From Flavobacterium difficile (GTDB lineage Bacteria; Bacteroidota; Bacteroidia; Flavobacteriales; Flavobacteriaceae), in contig NZ_JAAJBT010000002.1 of assembly GCF_011392115.1 (NCBI RefSeq), positions 310,001 through 374,000 of the forward strand: DNA of 64,000 nucleotides, in the 5' to 3' direction. Shown in pieces: positions 1 through 8,107 of the stretch (the stretch's first letter is position 1; each line of letters opens with the position of its first letter). A model generated the notes under the pieces. That model saw only the letters and a list, made by a program, of their open reading frames with translations, had not been told where the DNA came from and did no database searches. The position numbers were made by a program, and so were the translations under genes.

Positions 1-41
1 CTTACCAATACTAATGCTAATGTTGTAATAAATTTTACCAT
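1..41 (-). CDS. 5' end of a probable secreted or membrane protein (partial)
   Basis: An ATG at 41 reading leftwards opens MVKFITTLALVLV and runs off the window edge. The lysine followed by a hydrophobic run is typical of a signal peptide or first membrane helix. Only thirteen codons are visible, so the product cannot be named. The call rests on the composition and on the non-coding look of the DNA upstream of it. Confidence 0.45.
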   Translation of the reverse strand, partial: MVKFITTLALVLV

Positions 42-351
42 GATTTCTAAATTTTAATTGTTTAGTTAATTCTTAATTTTTTTTTGAAATTGACATTTAT
101 GTTGAAAATGCCTTTTTACTAGTTCTTGTTTTTTGATGAAGCAAAGTTGCACCAGAATATTCAAATACGAAATTTAAAACTACCGAACTGTAATTTTTTA
201 AGGATGAATTGTAATTGGAGCAGGAAGTAGGTAGATAGTGAGATAAGGTGATGGAGAAATTGGGAGATAAAGAAAAGGGGAAACGAAAGTGAAGATGCAA
301 TTTTAAATTTTAAAATTGAAATGGTACTTTTTAGCAATCAATTCTTAAAAA
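42..351. other. Intergenic stretch without a convincing gene
   Basis: About 310 bases lie between the partial gene at the window edge and the terminator of the anti-sigma gene. A 67-codon open frame on the minus strand (97-300) has Ser/Tyr/Phe-rich, low-complexity composition and no recognisable domain. The plus strand around 235-285 carries loosely repeated GAGATAAGG/GGAGATAAAG words, which resemble degenerate intergenic repeats. I see no RNA gene here. Confidence 0.5.
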
Positions 352-383
352 AAACGCTCAAAATCGGTTGACTTTGAGCGTTT
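352..383 (-). terminator. Rho-independent terminator of the sigma/anti-sigma operon
   Basis: Arms AAACGCTCAAA and TTTGAGCGTTT are perfectly complementary around a ten-base loop. Read on the minus strand the hairpin is followed by a run of T. It begins 11 bases after the anti-sigma stop codon. Confidence 0.85.
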
Positions 384-394
384 CTATTTACATT

Positions 395-1006
395 TTAAGC
401 GGCTACACGTTGTAGAATGACCTTGCATGGTGAGGAAGAAGTAACTTTAACATCATGATCTACATATAAAGGGATGGATAAATAATCACCTGGAATAAGA
501 TGATGTACTTGTTCTCCAATTGTTATGTCACAGGTTCCTTCAACTATTAAAAAGTGTTCCATTTCGTTGGTGTGTTCTTCTGGTGGTGCACCGTATCTTA
601 ACCATACAATTAGTGTTTTTGCTTCTGGTGTGGCTGCAATAATTTTAGCATGAAGTGCATCGAAATCATCAGGAGCTTGCATATTGTCTCTTTTTAACCA
701 AGTATCAAAATCTTCAATTTTACTATTTTTATTCAGCCTTGGAGGATTAGCAACTTCTTCACCATTTTGTAGTCTTTCTGTATAATTTATGGTAGTCATA
801 ATCCATTCTTTGGTAGCTTCAGAAATTTCAGGAGCTATTTTTTCAGCATAAACATTTAATGCCTGTTCAATCGCTTCGATTTCTCTTTTAAGTTCAACAT
901 GAATTGCAACTAATTCACTAATTTCAGTATTTTCTTCTTCAGAAGTTAAACCTAAAACGTATAATTCTAAGATTCCTGAATTTATGTAATTTTCTATTGT
1001 ATCCAT
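395..1006 (-). CDS. Cupin-domain anti-sigma factor partner
   Basis: 203 residues. The N-terminal 60 residues (LYVLGLTSEEENTEISELV, then a charged helix) resemble the cytoplasmic sigma-binding part of RskA/ChrR-type anti-sigma factors. The C-terminal part from about 120 (EHTNEMEHFLIVEG, IPGDYLSIPLYVDHDV) is a cupin barrel with several His/Glu that could bind metal. There is no membrane helix and no HxxxCxxC zinc motif, so the protein is probably cytosolic and senses through the cupin. It follows the ECF sigma gene after a single base, so the two are surely cotranscribed. Sigma-binding is inferred from this arrangement and from the domain order. Confidence 0.78.
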   Translation of the reverse strand: MDTIENYINSGILELYVLGLTSEEENTEISELVAIHVELKREIEAIEQALNVYAEKIAPEISEATKEWIMTTINYTERLQNGEEVANPPRLNKNSKIEDFDTWLKRDNMQAPDDFDALHAKIIAATPEAKTLIVWLRYGAPPEEHTNEMEHFLIVEGTCDITIGEQVHHLIPGDYLSIPLYVDHDVKVTSSSPCKVILQRVAA

Positions 1007-1007
1007 T

Positions 1008-1565
1008 TTATTTTTCTTCTGTCTTTTCTTTTAATTGGTCTCTTAAAACGAGTAAGGCTTTTCTCATTTTTGTTTTTACCGTTCCTAAAGGAATAGCTAG
1101 TTTTTCACTTATTTCTAGCTGTGTAAATCCCCTGTAATAAGCAAGATCAATTAATTGTAGATCTTCATTTTTTAATTTGTCAACGACTTCTTTTAATCCA
1201 ATCGTTTCAGAAGATAGATCTTCTGTAAAGATGCGATTAATTTCTTTTCCATTATTTGAAATATTTTGGTTTTGATTTTTATTTTTTTTGGATCTTAAAT
1301 GATCGATAGCCACATTACGTGCAATGTTAATCATCCAAGTATAAAGTCGTGCTTTATCACAATCATAATTTTCAAAATTATTCCAAATTTTAATGAAGGT
1401 GTTTTGAATTAAATCTTCTGTTTCTTCATAGTTTTTAATTATACCAAAAACTATACCAAATAAGGCCTTTGAATAATTATCATATAAGTAGGAAAATGCT
1501 TTTTGGTCTCGATTCTTAATTAAAACCACTAACTCGTCTTGATGGTATTGTGTTTTTACTTTCAA
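1008..1565 (-). CDS. ECF-type RNA polymerase sigma factor
   Basis: 185 residues, the usual ECF size. Sigma region 2 lies at about 25-95 (LYDNYSKALFGIVFGIIKNY, then EDLIQNTFIKIW and the WMINIARNVAIDHLRS helix). Sigma region 4 lies at about 130-180 (LAYYRGFTQLEISEKLAIPL, then GTVKTKMRKAL helix-turn-helix). The linker is Asn/Lys-rich. It redirects RNA polymerase to a dedicated promoter set, probably controlled by the cupin anti-sigma encoded one base downstream. The 158 bases upstream hold its promoter, but I see no perfect TAnnTTTG box, which would fit autoregulation through a different promoter type; this is inference. Confidence 0.92.
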   Translation of the reverse strand: MKVKTQYHQDELVVLIKNRDQKAFSYLYDNYSKALFGIVFGIIKNYEETEDLIQNTFIKIWNNFENYDCDKARLYTWMINIARNVAIDHLRSKKNKNQNQNISNNGKEINRIFTEDLSSETIGLKEVVDKLKNEDLQLIDLAYYRGFTQLEISEKLAIPLGTVKTKMRKALLVLRDQLKEKTEEK

Positions 1566-1723
1566 ATTAATTATTGTTAATAAAATGGATAGTTTTTAAT
1601 ACGATTGATTTAAGGATTATTTACTTGATGTAACATAATTGTATAAATGTAAGTATTTATTTTAACTTTTAAGAGTTCTTAATCTATTTATTTCATATTT
1701 GATAATATTTTAGTTAAATTATT

Positions 1724-2512
1724 TTAATCAATCCAAAAATGTCCAACAGAATAGGTTCTTGCTTGACCGCTAATTACGACTCTATTTTCCTTGTTTGTAC
1801 AATTTAATTTTCCAATCCTGTTAGATAATTGCATAGCTTTAAGTTCGTTTTTTTGTAAACGTGTAGCCCAAAAGGGAATTAAAGAACAATGTGCCGAACC
1901 GGTTACAGGATCTTCCAAAATTGTAGCTTGTGGTGTGAAAAATCTGGATACAAAATCGCAGGTATTTCCTTTTGCAGTAACAATAACTCCACCATGTCCT
2001 AAATTAATTTGATCGAAAAAATGTCTATTTATTTGTATGTGTTCGATAGCTTCTTGGTTGTCGTATACTAAAACATAATCTCTAGATTTATAAATTTCTT
2101 TAGGTTGAATATTTAAGGCTTTAGATATGGTTTCAGGCAATTCACTTGCAATTGGCATTCTAGAAGGAAAATCTAAAAAATAATAATCATTTTCAACTTC
2201 AACTGTTAAGTCGCCGCTGAGCGTTTCAAAAAATATTGTTGAGTTCGGATAATTTAAGATACTTTTTATGCAATGTGCAGTAGCAAGAGTAGCATGTCCG
2301 CACAAATCCATTTCAATATCTGGCGTAAACCAACGCAAATGAAATTTTTCTCCTTTTTTTACAAAAAAAGCAGTTTCTGCTACTGCATTTTCTTTTGCAA
2401 TTTGTAGAAGTAATTCGTCGGGTAACCATTCCGTTAAAGGTACAACACAGGCTGGATTTCCTCCGAAGATTTTATTGGTAAAAGCATCTATTTGATATAG
2501 TTCTAGTTTCAT
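1724..2512 (-). CDS. PhzF family isomerase/epimerase-like protein
   Basis: 262 residues, normal for PhzF/YddE proteins of the diaminopimelate-epimerase fold. Both lobes carry the family signatures: FGGNPACVV near the N-terminus, the catalytic-Glu segment NAVAETAFF, DLCGHATLATAH, and the second-half EDPVTGSAHCSLIPFWA. The substrate of most stand-alone family members is unknown and no phenazine genes are nearby, so it should not be read as phenazine synthesis. It is a single-gene unit with a promoter match at 2564-2571. Confidence 0.9.
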   Translation of the reverse strand: MKLELYQIDAFTNKIFGGNPACVVPLTEWLPDELLLQIAKENAVAETAFFVKKGEKFHLRWFTPDIEMDLCGHATLATAHCIKSILNYPNSTIFFETLSGDLTVEVENDYYFLDFPSRMPIASELPETISKALNIQPKEIYKSRDYVLVYDNQEAIEHIQINRHFFDQINLGHGGVIVTAKGNTCDFVSRFFTPQATILEDPVTGSAHCSLIPFWATRLQKNELKAMQLSNRIGKLNCTNKENRVVISGQARTYSVGHFWID

Positions 2513-2563
2513 GGTTTATGAGTTTTTTGTTTTAAGTAGTGTAATAATTTTTAAAGATGGAAT

Positions 2564-2571
2564 CAAATATA
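2564..2571 (-). promoter_or_regulatory. Bacteroidetes -7 box (TAnnTTTG) for the PhzF gene
   Basis: Minus strand reads TATATTTG, a perfect match to the TAnnTTTG consensus, 52 bases before the ATG. The -33 element was not clearly resolved. Confidence 0.45.
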
Positions 2572-2589
2572 TTATTTAGTAAAATAAAA

Positions 2590-2611
2590 AAAGACTGCTT
2601 TCACAGTCTTT
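2590..2611 (-). terminator. Rho-independent terminator of the DUF349 gene
   Basis: AAAGACTG and CAGTCTTT pair around a six-base loop, with a T tract following on the minus strand. It sits just after the DUF349 stop codon. Confidence 0.82.
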
Positions 2612-2617
2612 CTTACA

Positions 2618-4576
2618 TTAAATATCGTTTAACTTTTTTAATTTGTCTTTCCAAAGTTGTAATTCTTCTTTATGTTTTTCAATATTCTTTTGAACTTCTT
2701 TTACAAACGGATTGTTTCCTTTTGCGTTACTAAAGAAACCGATATTGTTTTCTAATTGATTGATTTCGTTTTTTAATTCATCAATTTTTCTTTTTATGAA
2801 AATTTGTTCGTTTATAATGGCTCTCTGGTCGTTTCCTTCCGAAAGTTGATCTAAACGGTTACTAAATTTCATCATTTCCGAATCTTTTTTAGATAAACTT
2901 AATTTTTCAAACAAAGCATCTAAAATTTTATTGAATTTTCCTTCAATATGACGACGATTTTGAGGCACTTTTCCAAACTCTTTCCAAGTGGCAATATGAG
3001 CTTTTATGGCTTCTAAATCTGTTTTGTGTTCTCCTACTAATTCAAAAGTTCGTAGGGTTTCTAAATATTCTTTTTTCTTTTCGAAGGCTTCAACTTCAAT
3101 TGCAATTTCTTCTTTTCTAGAATCGTGAAGTCTATCAAAATATGCATTGCAGGTTTTTCTGAAAGTTTCCCAAATTTCATCAGATTGTTTTCTTGGCACG
3201 TGTCCAATTTTTTTCCAATCTTCTTGAATTTGCTTCATAATTGGAGTTGTTGATTCGAAATCTTCGGTATCTACATTTGCTTTTGCCTTTTCAATTAAGG
3301 CTAATTTCAACTCTAAATTGTGGTGTTGTTCGTTTTTAATATCTTTATAAAAAGCATTTTTGGTCGCATTGAAATTGCGAACTGCATTTTTGAAATTACT
3401 CCAAGTTTCTTCTGTTGCTTCAGCTGGAACTCGACCTGTTTTAAAGAAAACGTCTCGTAAAGCTTCTAATTTAACAATTTGATTTTGCCATTCTGCATGA
3501 TTTGCTACTTTTTCGTTGCTTAATGCATTTATTTGTGCAATAATTTCATTTTTATGGGTTAAATTCTCTTGTTCTTTTTCTTTAAATTGTGAAGTTATTG
3601 CCTCACGTTTGTCATGAAGTAACTTTGTAATTTCGCTAAATTCTAACCAAATTTTTTCTCTATTTTCTTTATCAACTGGTCCGATTTCTTCTTTCCAAAC
3701 ACGATGTAATAATTGTAATTCTCGGAACGATTTGTTAATATCTGGTTGATCAACTAATAGTTTGGCTTTAGCAATGATTTCTAGTTTTTGTTCTAAATTA
3801 TTCTTAAAATCGGCATCTCTAATTTCTCTATCTAAATGTACAATTTCGTAAAATCTATCAACATGAAAATGGAAATTATTCCACACTAAATTATATTTGT
3901 CTTTAGGTATTGCTCCAGTATTTTTCCAACGTTCTCTGATTTCGTTGAATTTTTTAAACATGTCTGATATATTAGAATCAGTACTTGCAATTAAAGCTTT
4001 TAATTCCTCAATTAAGTTCGTTCTTTCGGTTAAATTTTGTTTTAACTGATTTTCAATATTCTTAAAATTACTATTTTTTTTGTTTCGATATGTAGTAAGA
4101 AATTGATCGAATTTTACTTTAAGAGGAGAATGATATTCAAATTCTGCATCTGCTTCATTTTCAGCATAAAAAGCTTTGCGTTTTTCCTCAATCATGTGAT
4201 GATATTGGTTTAAAAACGCTTTTTTTACATCTTCAATTTGGTTTTTGAAAAGTAGTGCTTTTTCATGTCCAACAAGTGTTGACAATTCGTCTACTAATTC
4301 TTCCATTGTAAGCGTTTCATACTCTTTTGACGCAATTTCTAAATCGGCAGGAATCGCACCTTCTTCATTAGCTTCCGCTAAATGATTGTCTATTTCTTCT
4401 TGTGCAGAAACAACAGCTTTCGTGGCTGTTTCTTCAGTAAAAGATTGTTTTTCAGTTACTTCGGTTTCCTGAATTTCAATTTCATTTGTTGCAGATTCCA
4501 TTGTGCTGTTTTCTATTGAAGCGTTTTGCTCTTGTCCATCTGCTTGTTGCAGGCTATCATTCAATTCTTCTAACAT
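2618..4576 (-). CDS. DUF349 domain-containing protein
   Basis: 652 residues from the ATG at 4576. The frame stays open to 4630, but the extra residues (MNFPRVLVSSNPKLKHYN) look non-coding, whereas MLEELNDSLQQ is a natural start. The first 120 residues are Glu/Thr-rich and probably disordered. From about 150 to 600 there are five or so DUF349 repeats recognisable by W-x-x-F and W-K-x-x-G-x-(V/I)-P spacing (RWKNTGAIPKDKYNLVWNNF; DWKKIGHVPRKQSDEIWETF; TWKEFGKVPQNRRHIEGKF). The tail is a coiled coil (FIKRKIDELKNEINQLENN). No signal peptide, so cytosolic. The molecular role of DUF349 in Bacteroidetes is not established. A near match to the -7 box (one mismatch) is at 4601-4608. Confidence 0.88.
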   Translation of the reverse strand: MLEELNDSLQQADGQEQNASIENSTMESATNEIEIQETEVTEKQSFTEETATKAVVSAQEEIDNHLAEANEEGAIPADLEIASKEYETLTMEELVDELSTLVGHEKALLFKNQIEDVKKAFLNQYHHMIEEKRKAFYAENEADAEFEYHSPLKVKFDQFLTTYRNKKNSNFKNIENQLKQNLTERTNLIEELKALIASTDSNISDMFKKFNEIRERWKNTGAIPKDKYNLVWNNFHFHVDRFYEIVHLDREIRDADFKNNLEQKLEIIAKAKLLVDQPDINKSFRELQLLHRVWKEEIGPVDKENREKIWLEFSEITKLLHDKREAITSQFKEKEQENLTHKNEIIAQINALSNEKVANHAEWQNQIVKLEALRDVFFKTGRVPAEATEETWSNFKNAVRNFNATKNAFYKDIKNEQHHNLELKLALIEKAKANVDTEDFESTTPIMKQIQEDWKKIGHVPRKQSDEIWETFRKTCNAYFDRLHDSRKEEIAIEVEAFEKKKEYLETLRTFELVGEHKTDLEAIKAHIATWKEFGKVPQNRRHIEGKFNKILDALFEKLSLSKKDSEMMKFSNRLDQLSEGNDQRAIINEQIFIKRKIDELKNEINQLENNIGFFSNAKGNNPFVKEVQKNIEKHKEELQLWKDKLKKLNDI

Positions 4577-4658
4577 GTTATAATGCTTAAGTTTAGGGTT
4601 CGAAGATACCAAAACACGTGGAAAATTCAAAGAAATATTTCCATTATATCATGAATTG

Positions 4659-5435
4659 TTACTTATTCCAGATTAACCAAGCCTTTTCTGCTTGATAAAT
4701 AAGCATCTCTTGCCCGTTTTTAGTTGTTGCTCCTGCTTTTCTGGCTTTTTTTAAAAAGGCGGTTTCTTCAGGATTGTACACTAAATCGAAAGCAATGTGC
4801 TTGTTTGTAAATAAAGAGTAGTCTAACTTTGGTAAATCAGTTACATTTGGAAAAGTTCCGAGTGGTGTGGTATTTATTATTATTTGATATTCGTTAAAAA
4901 CAGCTGCGTTAATTTCGTTGTAACCTATTTCGTATTCTGAAGGGTTTCTTGATACAAAATCATATTCAATTTTTAATTTTTTTAAGGCGAATGCTACAGC
5001 TTTACTAGCGCCACCTGTTCCTAAAATTAAGGCTTTTTTATGATGTTTTTTAAGTAAAGGCGTTAAGGCTTTTTTAAAACCGTAATAATCGGTATTGTAT
5101 CCTTTTATTTTTTTATTTTTTGAAATGGAAATGCAGTTAACCGCTCCAATTTTTTTTGCGTTTTTAGAAATTTTATCTAAAAAAGGTATCACAACTTCTT
5201 TATAAGGTATTGTTACATTTAAGCCTACCAAGCCTTTTGTGTTTTTAATAATCTCGGAAATTTCTTTAAGATTTTGAATGTCGTAGTTGGTGTATTCACA
5301 ATTGTGAAAGTGATTGTTTTCAAACTTTTCTGTAAAGTATTTTTTAGAAAAGGAGTAACTAATGTTTTTCCCAATAAGTCCAAACTTTCGCTGCTTTTTA
5401 AGAGATTTCTTTTTCATAACACCAACTTTAATCAA
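4659..5435 (-). CDS. aroE: Shikimate dehydrogenase
   Basis: Reduces 3-dehydroshikimate to shikimate with NADPH in aromatic amino-acid synthesis. Family landmarks are present in order: FGLIGKNISYSFSKKYF (shikimate-binding serines), GLNVTIPYKE with the catalytic lysine, GAVNCI, GYNTDYYGF with the catalytic aspartate, the NADP-binding loop GTGGASKAVAFAL, and the terminal KNGQEMLIYQAEKAW. 258 residues from 5435. An ATG at 5417 (MKKKSLKKQRKFGL, 252 residues) is an equally good start and I cannot decide between them. It follows the leucine-rich repeat gene by five bases, so it is the last gene of the TPR-DedA-LRR-aroE run. Confidence 0.95.
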   Translation of the reverse strand: MIKVGVMKKKSLKKQRKFGLIGKNISYSFSKKYFTEKFENNHFHNCEYTNYDIQNLKEISEIIKNTKGLVGLNVTIPYKEVVIPFLDKISKNAKKIGAVNCISISKNKKIKGYNTDYYGFKKALTPLLKKHHKKALILGTGGASKAVAFALKKLKIEYDFVSRNPSEYEIGYNEINAAVFNEYQIIINTTPLGTFPNVTDLPKLDYSLFTNKHIAFDLVYNPEETAFLKKARKAGATTKNGQEMLIYQAEKAWLIWNK

Positions 5436-5440
5436 GAAAA

Positions 5441-5875
5441 TTATTCTAAAATAACGGTTGTATTTGGAAGTTTATTCGAAAATTTTTTCTTTAACTCAAT
5501 TAAATATTCGCTGGAAAAGTTATTATTTCTTAAAGTAATTTTTTTTAAGTTCTTTAATTCAAAAAGCGTATTAGGAAGTTTTTCTAATTGGTTGCCAGAA
5601 AAATTTATTTCATACAATTTAGAAAAATTACCTATAAATTCAGGAATTTCTTTAATTTTTTGATTGATTACATATAAAATTTCAAGATTTTTATACGTTT
5701 CAATTTCCTTAGGAAAACTAGTTAAAACAACATTTGGATTTGCATATTCATTAAGAATTAAATAATTTACTTTTTCAGGTTCTTTAGATGCTTCAGTAAT
5801 TGAGGCACATTTCTGACATTGACCAAAAGATAAATTTGAAACAATTAGTACGAAAAGAAATAGTATATTTTTCAT
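5441..5875 (-). CDS. Small secreted leucine-rich repeat protein
   Basis: 144 residues. Residues 1-18 (MKNILFLFVLIVSNLSFGQ) form a signal peptide, followed by CQKC. Residues 40-120 hold three or four LRR units of the LxxLxxLxLxxNxLxxLP type (NLEILYVINQKIKEIPEFI; KLYEINFSGNQLEKLPNTL; NLKKITLRNNNFS). It overlaps the DedA gene by four bases (ATGA) and precedes aroE by five. The function is unknown; a short extracytoplasmic LRR domain suggests a protein-interaction role. Confidence 0.8.
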   Translation of the reverse strand: MKNILFLFVLIVSNLSFGQCQKCASITEASKEPEKVNYLILNEYANPNVVLTSFPKEIETYKNLEILYVINQKIKEIPEFIGNFSKLYEINFSGNQLEKLPNTLFELKNLKKITLRNNNFSSEYLIELKKKFSNKLPNTTVILE

Positions 5876-6513
5876 TTTTTCAATTTTGATTTTAAAATTT
5901 TAATAAAAATAGGTAAAATTGATAGGATAACAATACCTAAAACAACTTTTTCAAAATTATTTTTTACAATTTCAAATTGGCCCAAGAAATAGCCTATGAA
6001 TGTGATACCCGCTACCCAAAGTATTGCACCTAAAATACAATTGATAATATATGTTTTATATTTCATGCTTCCAGCACCTGCAACAAAAGGAGCAATGGTT
6101 CTAACGATAGGAACGAAGCGTGCCATAATTACTGCTTTTCCTCCATTTTTTTCGAAGAAATCTTCTGTTTTTTCAATGTATTCTCTTTTTAAAAACAAAA
6201 TTTTCTTCTTTTCTTTAATAAGTTCTCCAAATTTTTGTCCCACAAAATAATTTAAGTTGTCTCCTAAAAGTGCGGCTAAAATTAATAAAGGTATGATGAT
6301 GGCTAAGCTTAATTTTCCTGTTGTTGCTGCAATCACTCCAATGGCAAAAAGCATTGAATCGCCTGGTAGAAGCGGCATAATTACAAAGCCAGTTTCTACA
6401 AAAACTACTAAGAATAAAATGAAATATATTAAGGTGTCGTATTGGTCAATTAGTTGTGTGATTACGGTTAAAGGATCTTTTAAAAAGTGTAATAAGAAGT
6501 CGATAAATTCCAT
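5872..6513 (-). CDS. DedA family membrane protein
   Basis: 213 residues with about five membrane segments. The family signatures are clear: ETGFVIMPLLPGDSMLF in the first third and the MARFVPIVRTIAPFVAGAGS motif (F/YxRxxPxxRxxxPxxAG) in the second half. DedA proteins are inner-membrane proteins implicated in lipid-carrier (undecaprenyl phosphate or phospholipid) flipping; the specific substrate here cannot be told from sequence. It follows the TPR gene by nine bases. Confidence 0.93.
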   Translation of the reverse strand: MEFIDFLLHFLKDPLTVITQLIDQYDTLIYFILFLVVFVETGFVIMPLLPGDSMLFAIGVIAATTGKLSLAIIIPLLILAALLGDNLNYFVGQKFGELIKEKKKILFLKREYIEKTEDFFEKNGGKAVIMARFVPIVRTIAPFVAGAGSMKYKTYIINCILGAILWVAGITFIGYFLGQFEIVKNNFEKVVLGIVILSILPIFIKILKSKLKK

Positions 6514-6522
6514 TAATAAGGC

Positions 6523-7923
6523 TTAAATTGTATGATTTTTAATTGTTTTTTGTACGTTTTCTGATTCCCAAACATGAGGAAATAAATCTTTTAAAATATA
6601 GTTTTTGTTATAATCCGTTGTTAAAGCTAAATTTAGAGCTTCAAGGGCATTAAATTCTTCCTCTATGTTATAATATAAACCTACCATTCGGTATTGAATT
6701 TCAGATTCGTTCGGATACAATTCTTGAGCTTGAATTAAGATTTCTAAGGCTGCAGAAACTTCTCCTAAAACATATAAAACATCGCTCCAGCAAAGGAAAT
6801 TGTCTAATTCTATATCGCCATTTTCAAATGCTTTTCTGTAGCCTTCTTCTGCTTCCTCAAAGAAATTTAAATATTGGTTGATATTGGCATATCTTCTCCA
6901 ATATAGCGAGTTTTCGCCATCAATTCCAATTGCTTTATTGATGTAATATAACGATTTTTGGTAGTTTTTTTGTTTGATATAAAAATCGGTAATGGCTAAC
7001 CAAGCTTTATCTAATAAAGGGTCTTCGTGAACGGTTTTTAAATAAAAATTTAAGGCTTGTTCATTATTTCCAAGTTTTTCATAGCATTTACCAATTCGTA
7101 AATAAGCAAACGAAGTTGGGTCGTCTAATTCAATTGTAATGTTGTAACAATCAATGGCTTCATGGTAGCGTTTAAGTTTTTCTAACGATTTGGCTTTTTC
7201 TAAAAAAGCGCCTAAAAATCCTTCGTCAATTAAACATGCATAATCGAAAGCCCAAACTGCTTTTTCATAATTTTTTAATGCATAAAATTGACGCCCTAAC
7301 TGATGCCAAGCTACTTCACTATATGGATTTTTATCGATGAAATTTTCTAAATACACAATAGCTTCTTCATTCTGATCTAAAAAATCGAAACAATAAACCA
7401 CGTTGTATAAAGCAGAATAATCTTCATCATCATTTTCTAAACATAAAATGAAGTTGTCTTTTGCCAATTCTAAGTTGTCCATAAACAAATATTCCATTCC
7501 AATCATAGAATAAATATCTGCTTCGTCATCTGTGTATCGTAAAGCTTCTCTTAAATACTCAATTGCTTTTTCGTGTTGATCTCTTTTAGAGCAAATGTTC
7601 GCACGTTGAATAAAAACTTCTTCATTGGTAGGTTCTAATAAAGCAATTTCATTCAGAATTTTTTCAGCTTGTTCAACTTTGTCATCATAAATTAATATTT
7701 CAACATGAACTAGCTTTAAACCTGTAGATTTCGGATGTTGTTCCAAGCCCAATCGTAATGCTTTTTTAGCTAGATTGATTCTTCCCGTATCCATATAGTG
7801 TAAAACAATGTCTTCGAATTCTTCTGAATCAAAGAAAAAGACCTTGTTGGTTTTCAGCATCGACTCAAATTTAGAAAGCGATAAATTGTTTTCTTCTTCT
7901 TCTTCATTATGACTCATATTCAT
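6523..7923 (-). CDS. Tetratricopeptide repeat protein
   Basis: 466 residues, or 464 if the second ATG at 7917 is used. After an acidic start (HNEEEEENN) almost the whole length consists of 34-residue TPR units, for example AIEYLREALRYTDDEADIYS, AVWAFDYACLIDEGFLGAF, ALNFYLKTVHEDPLLDKAWL and SLYYINKAIGIDGENSLYW. There is no signal peptide, so it is a cytosolic scaffold of unknown partner. It begins the operon running through DedA and LRR to aroE. Confidence 0.88.
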   Translation of the reverse strand: MNMSHNEEEEENNLSLSKFESMLKTNKVFFFDSEEFEDIVLHYMDTGRINLAKKALRLGLEQHPKSTGLKLVHVEILIYDDKVEQAEKILNEIALLEPTNEEVFIQRANICSKRDQHEKAIEYLREALRYTDDEADIYSMIGMEYLFMDNLELAKDNFILCLENDDEDYSALYNVVYCFDFLDQNEEAIVYLENFIDKNPYSEVAWHQLGRQFYALKNYEKAVWAFDYACLIDEGFLGAFLEKAKSLEKLKRYHEAIDCYNITIELDDPTSFAYLRIGKCYEKLGNNEQALNFYLKTVHEDPLLDKAWLAITDFYIKQKNYQKSLYYINKAIGIDGENSLYWRRYANINQYLNFFEEAEEGYRKAFENGDIELDNFLCWSDVLYVLGEVSAALEILIQAQELYPNESEIQYRMVGLYYNIEEEFNALEALNLALTTDYNKNYILKDLFPHVWESENVQKTIKNHTI

Positions 7924-8107
7924 AGCAATAACTATTTAAAGTTTCTGTAATAAAATTACGTAATTAAATGCTCGCAATTTTCTTGCCAAGTCTATGTTTT
8001 GAACAATTTAATTAACAAAATTCGAGCTCAAAATCAACAAAATAGGAAGATAAATTAGAAAAATTAATACAATTTCAATAATCTGTGTTTCAAGCAAAAA
8101 TGAAGTA

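Noticed and set aside
97..300. 67-codon open frame on the minus strand
   Set aside because: Low-complexity Ser/Tyr/Phe composition, no domain, and it lies over loosely repeated purine-rich words. Treated as non-coding.
5274..5663. 129-codon plus-strand open frame opposite aroE and the LRR gene
   Set aside because: Antisense shadow of two well-supported genes, Phe/Lys-rich with no domain.
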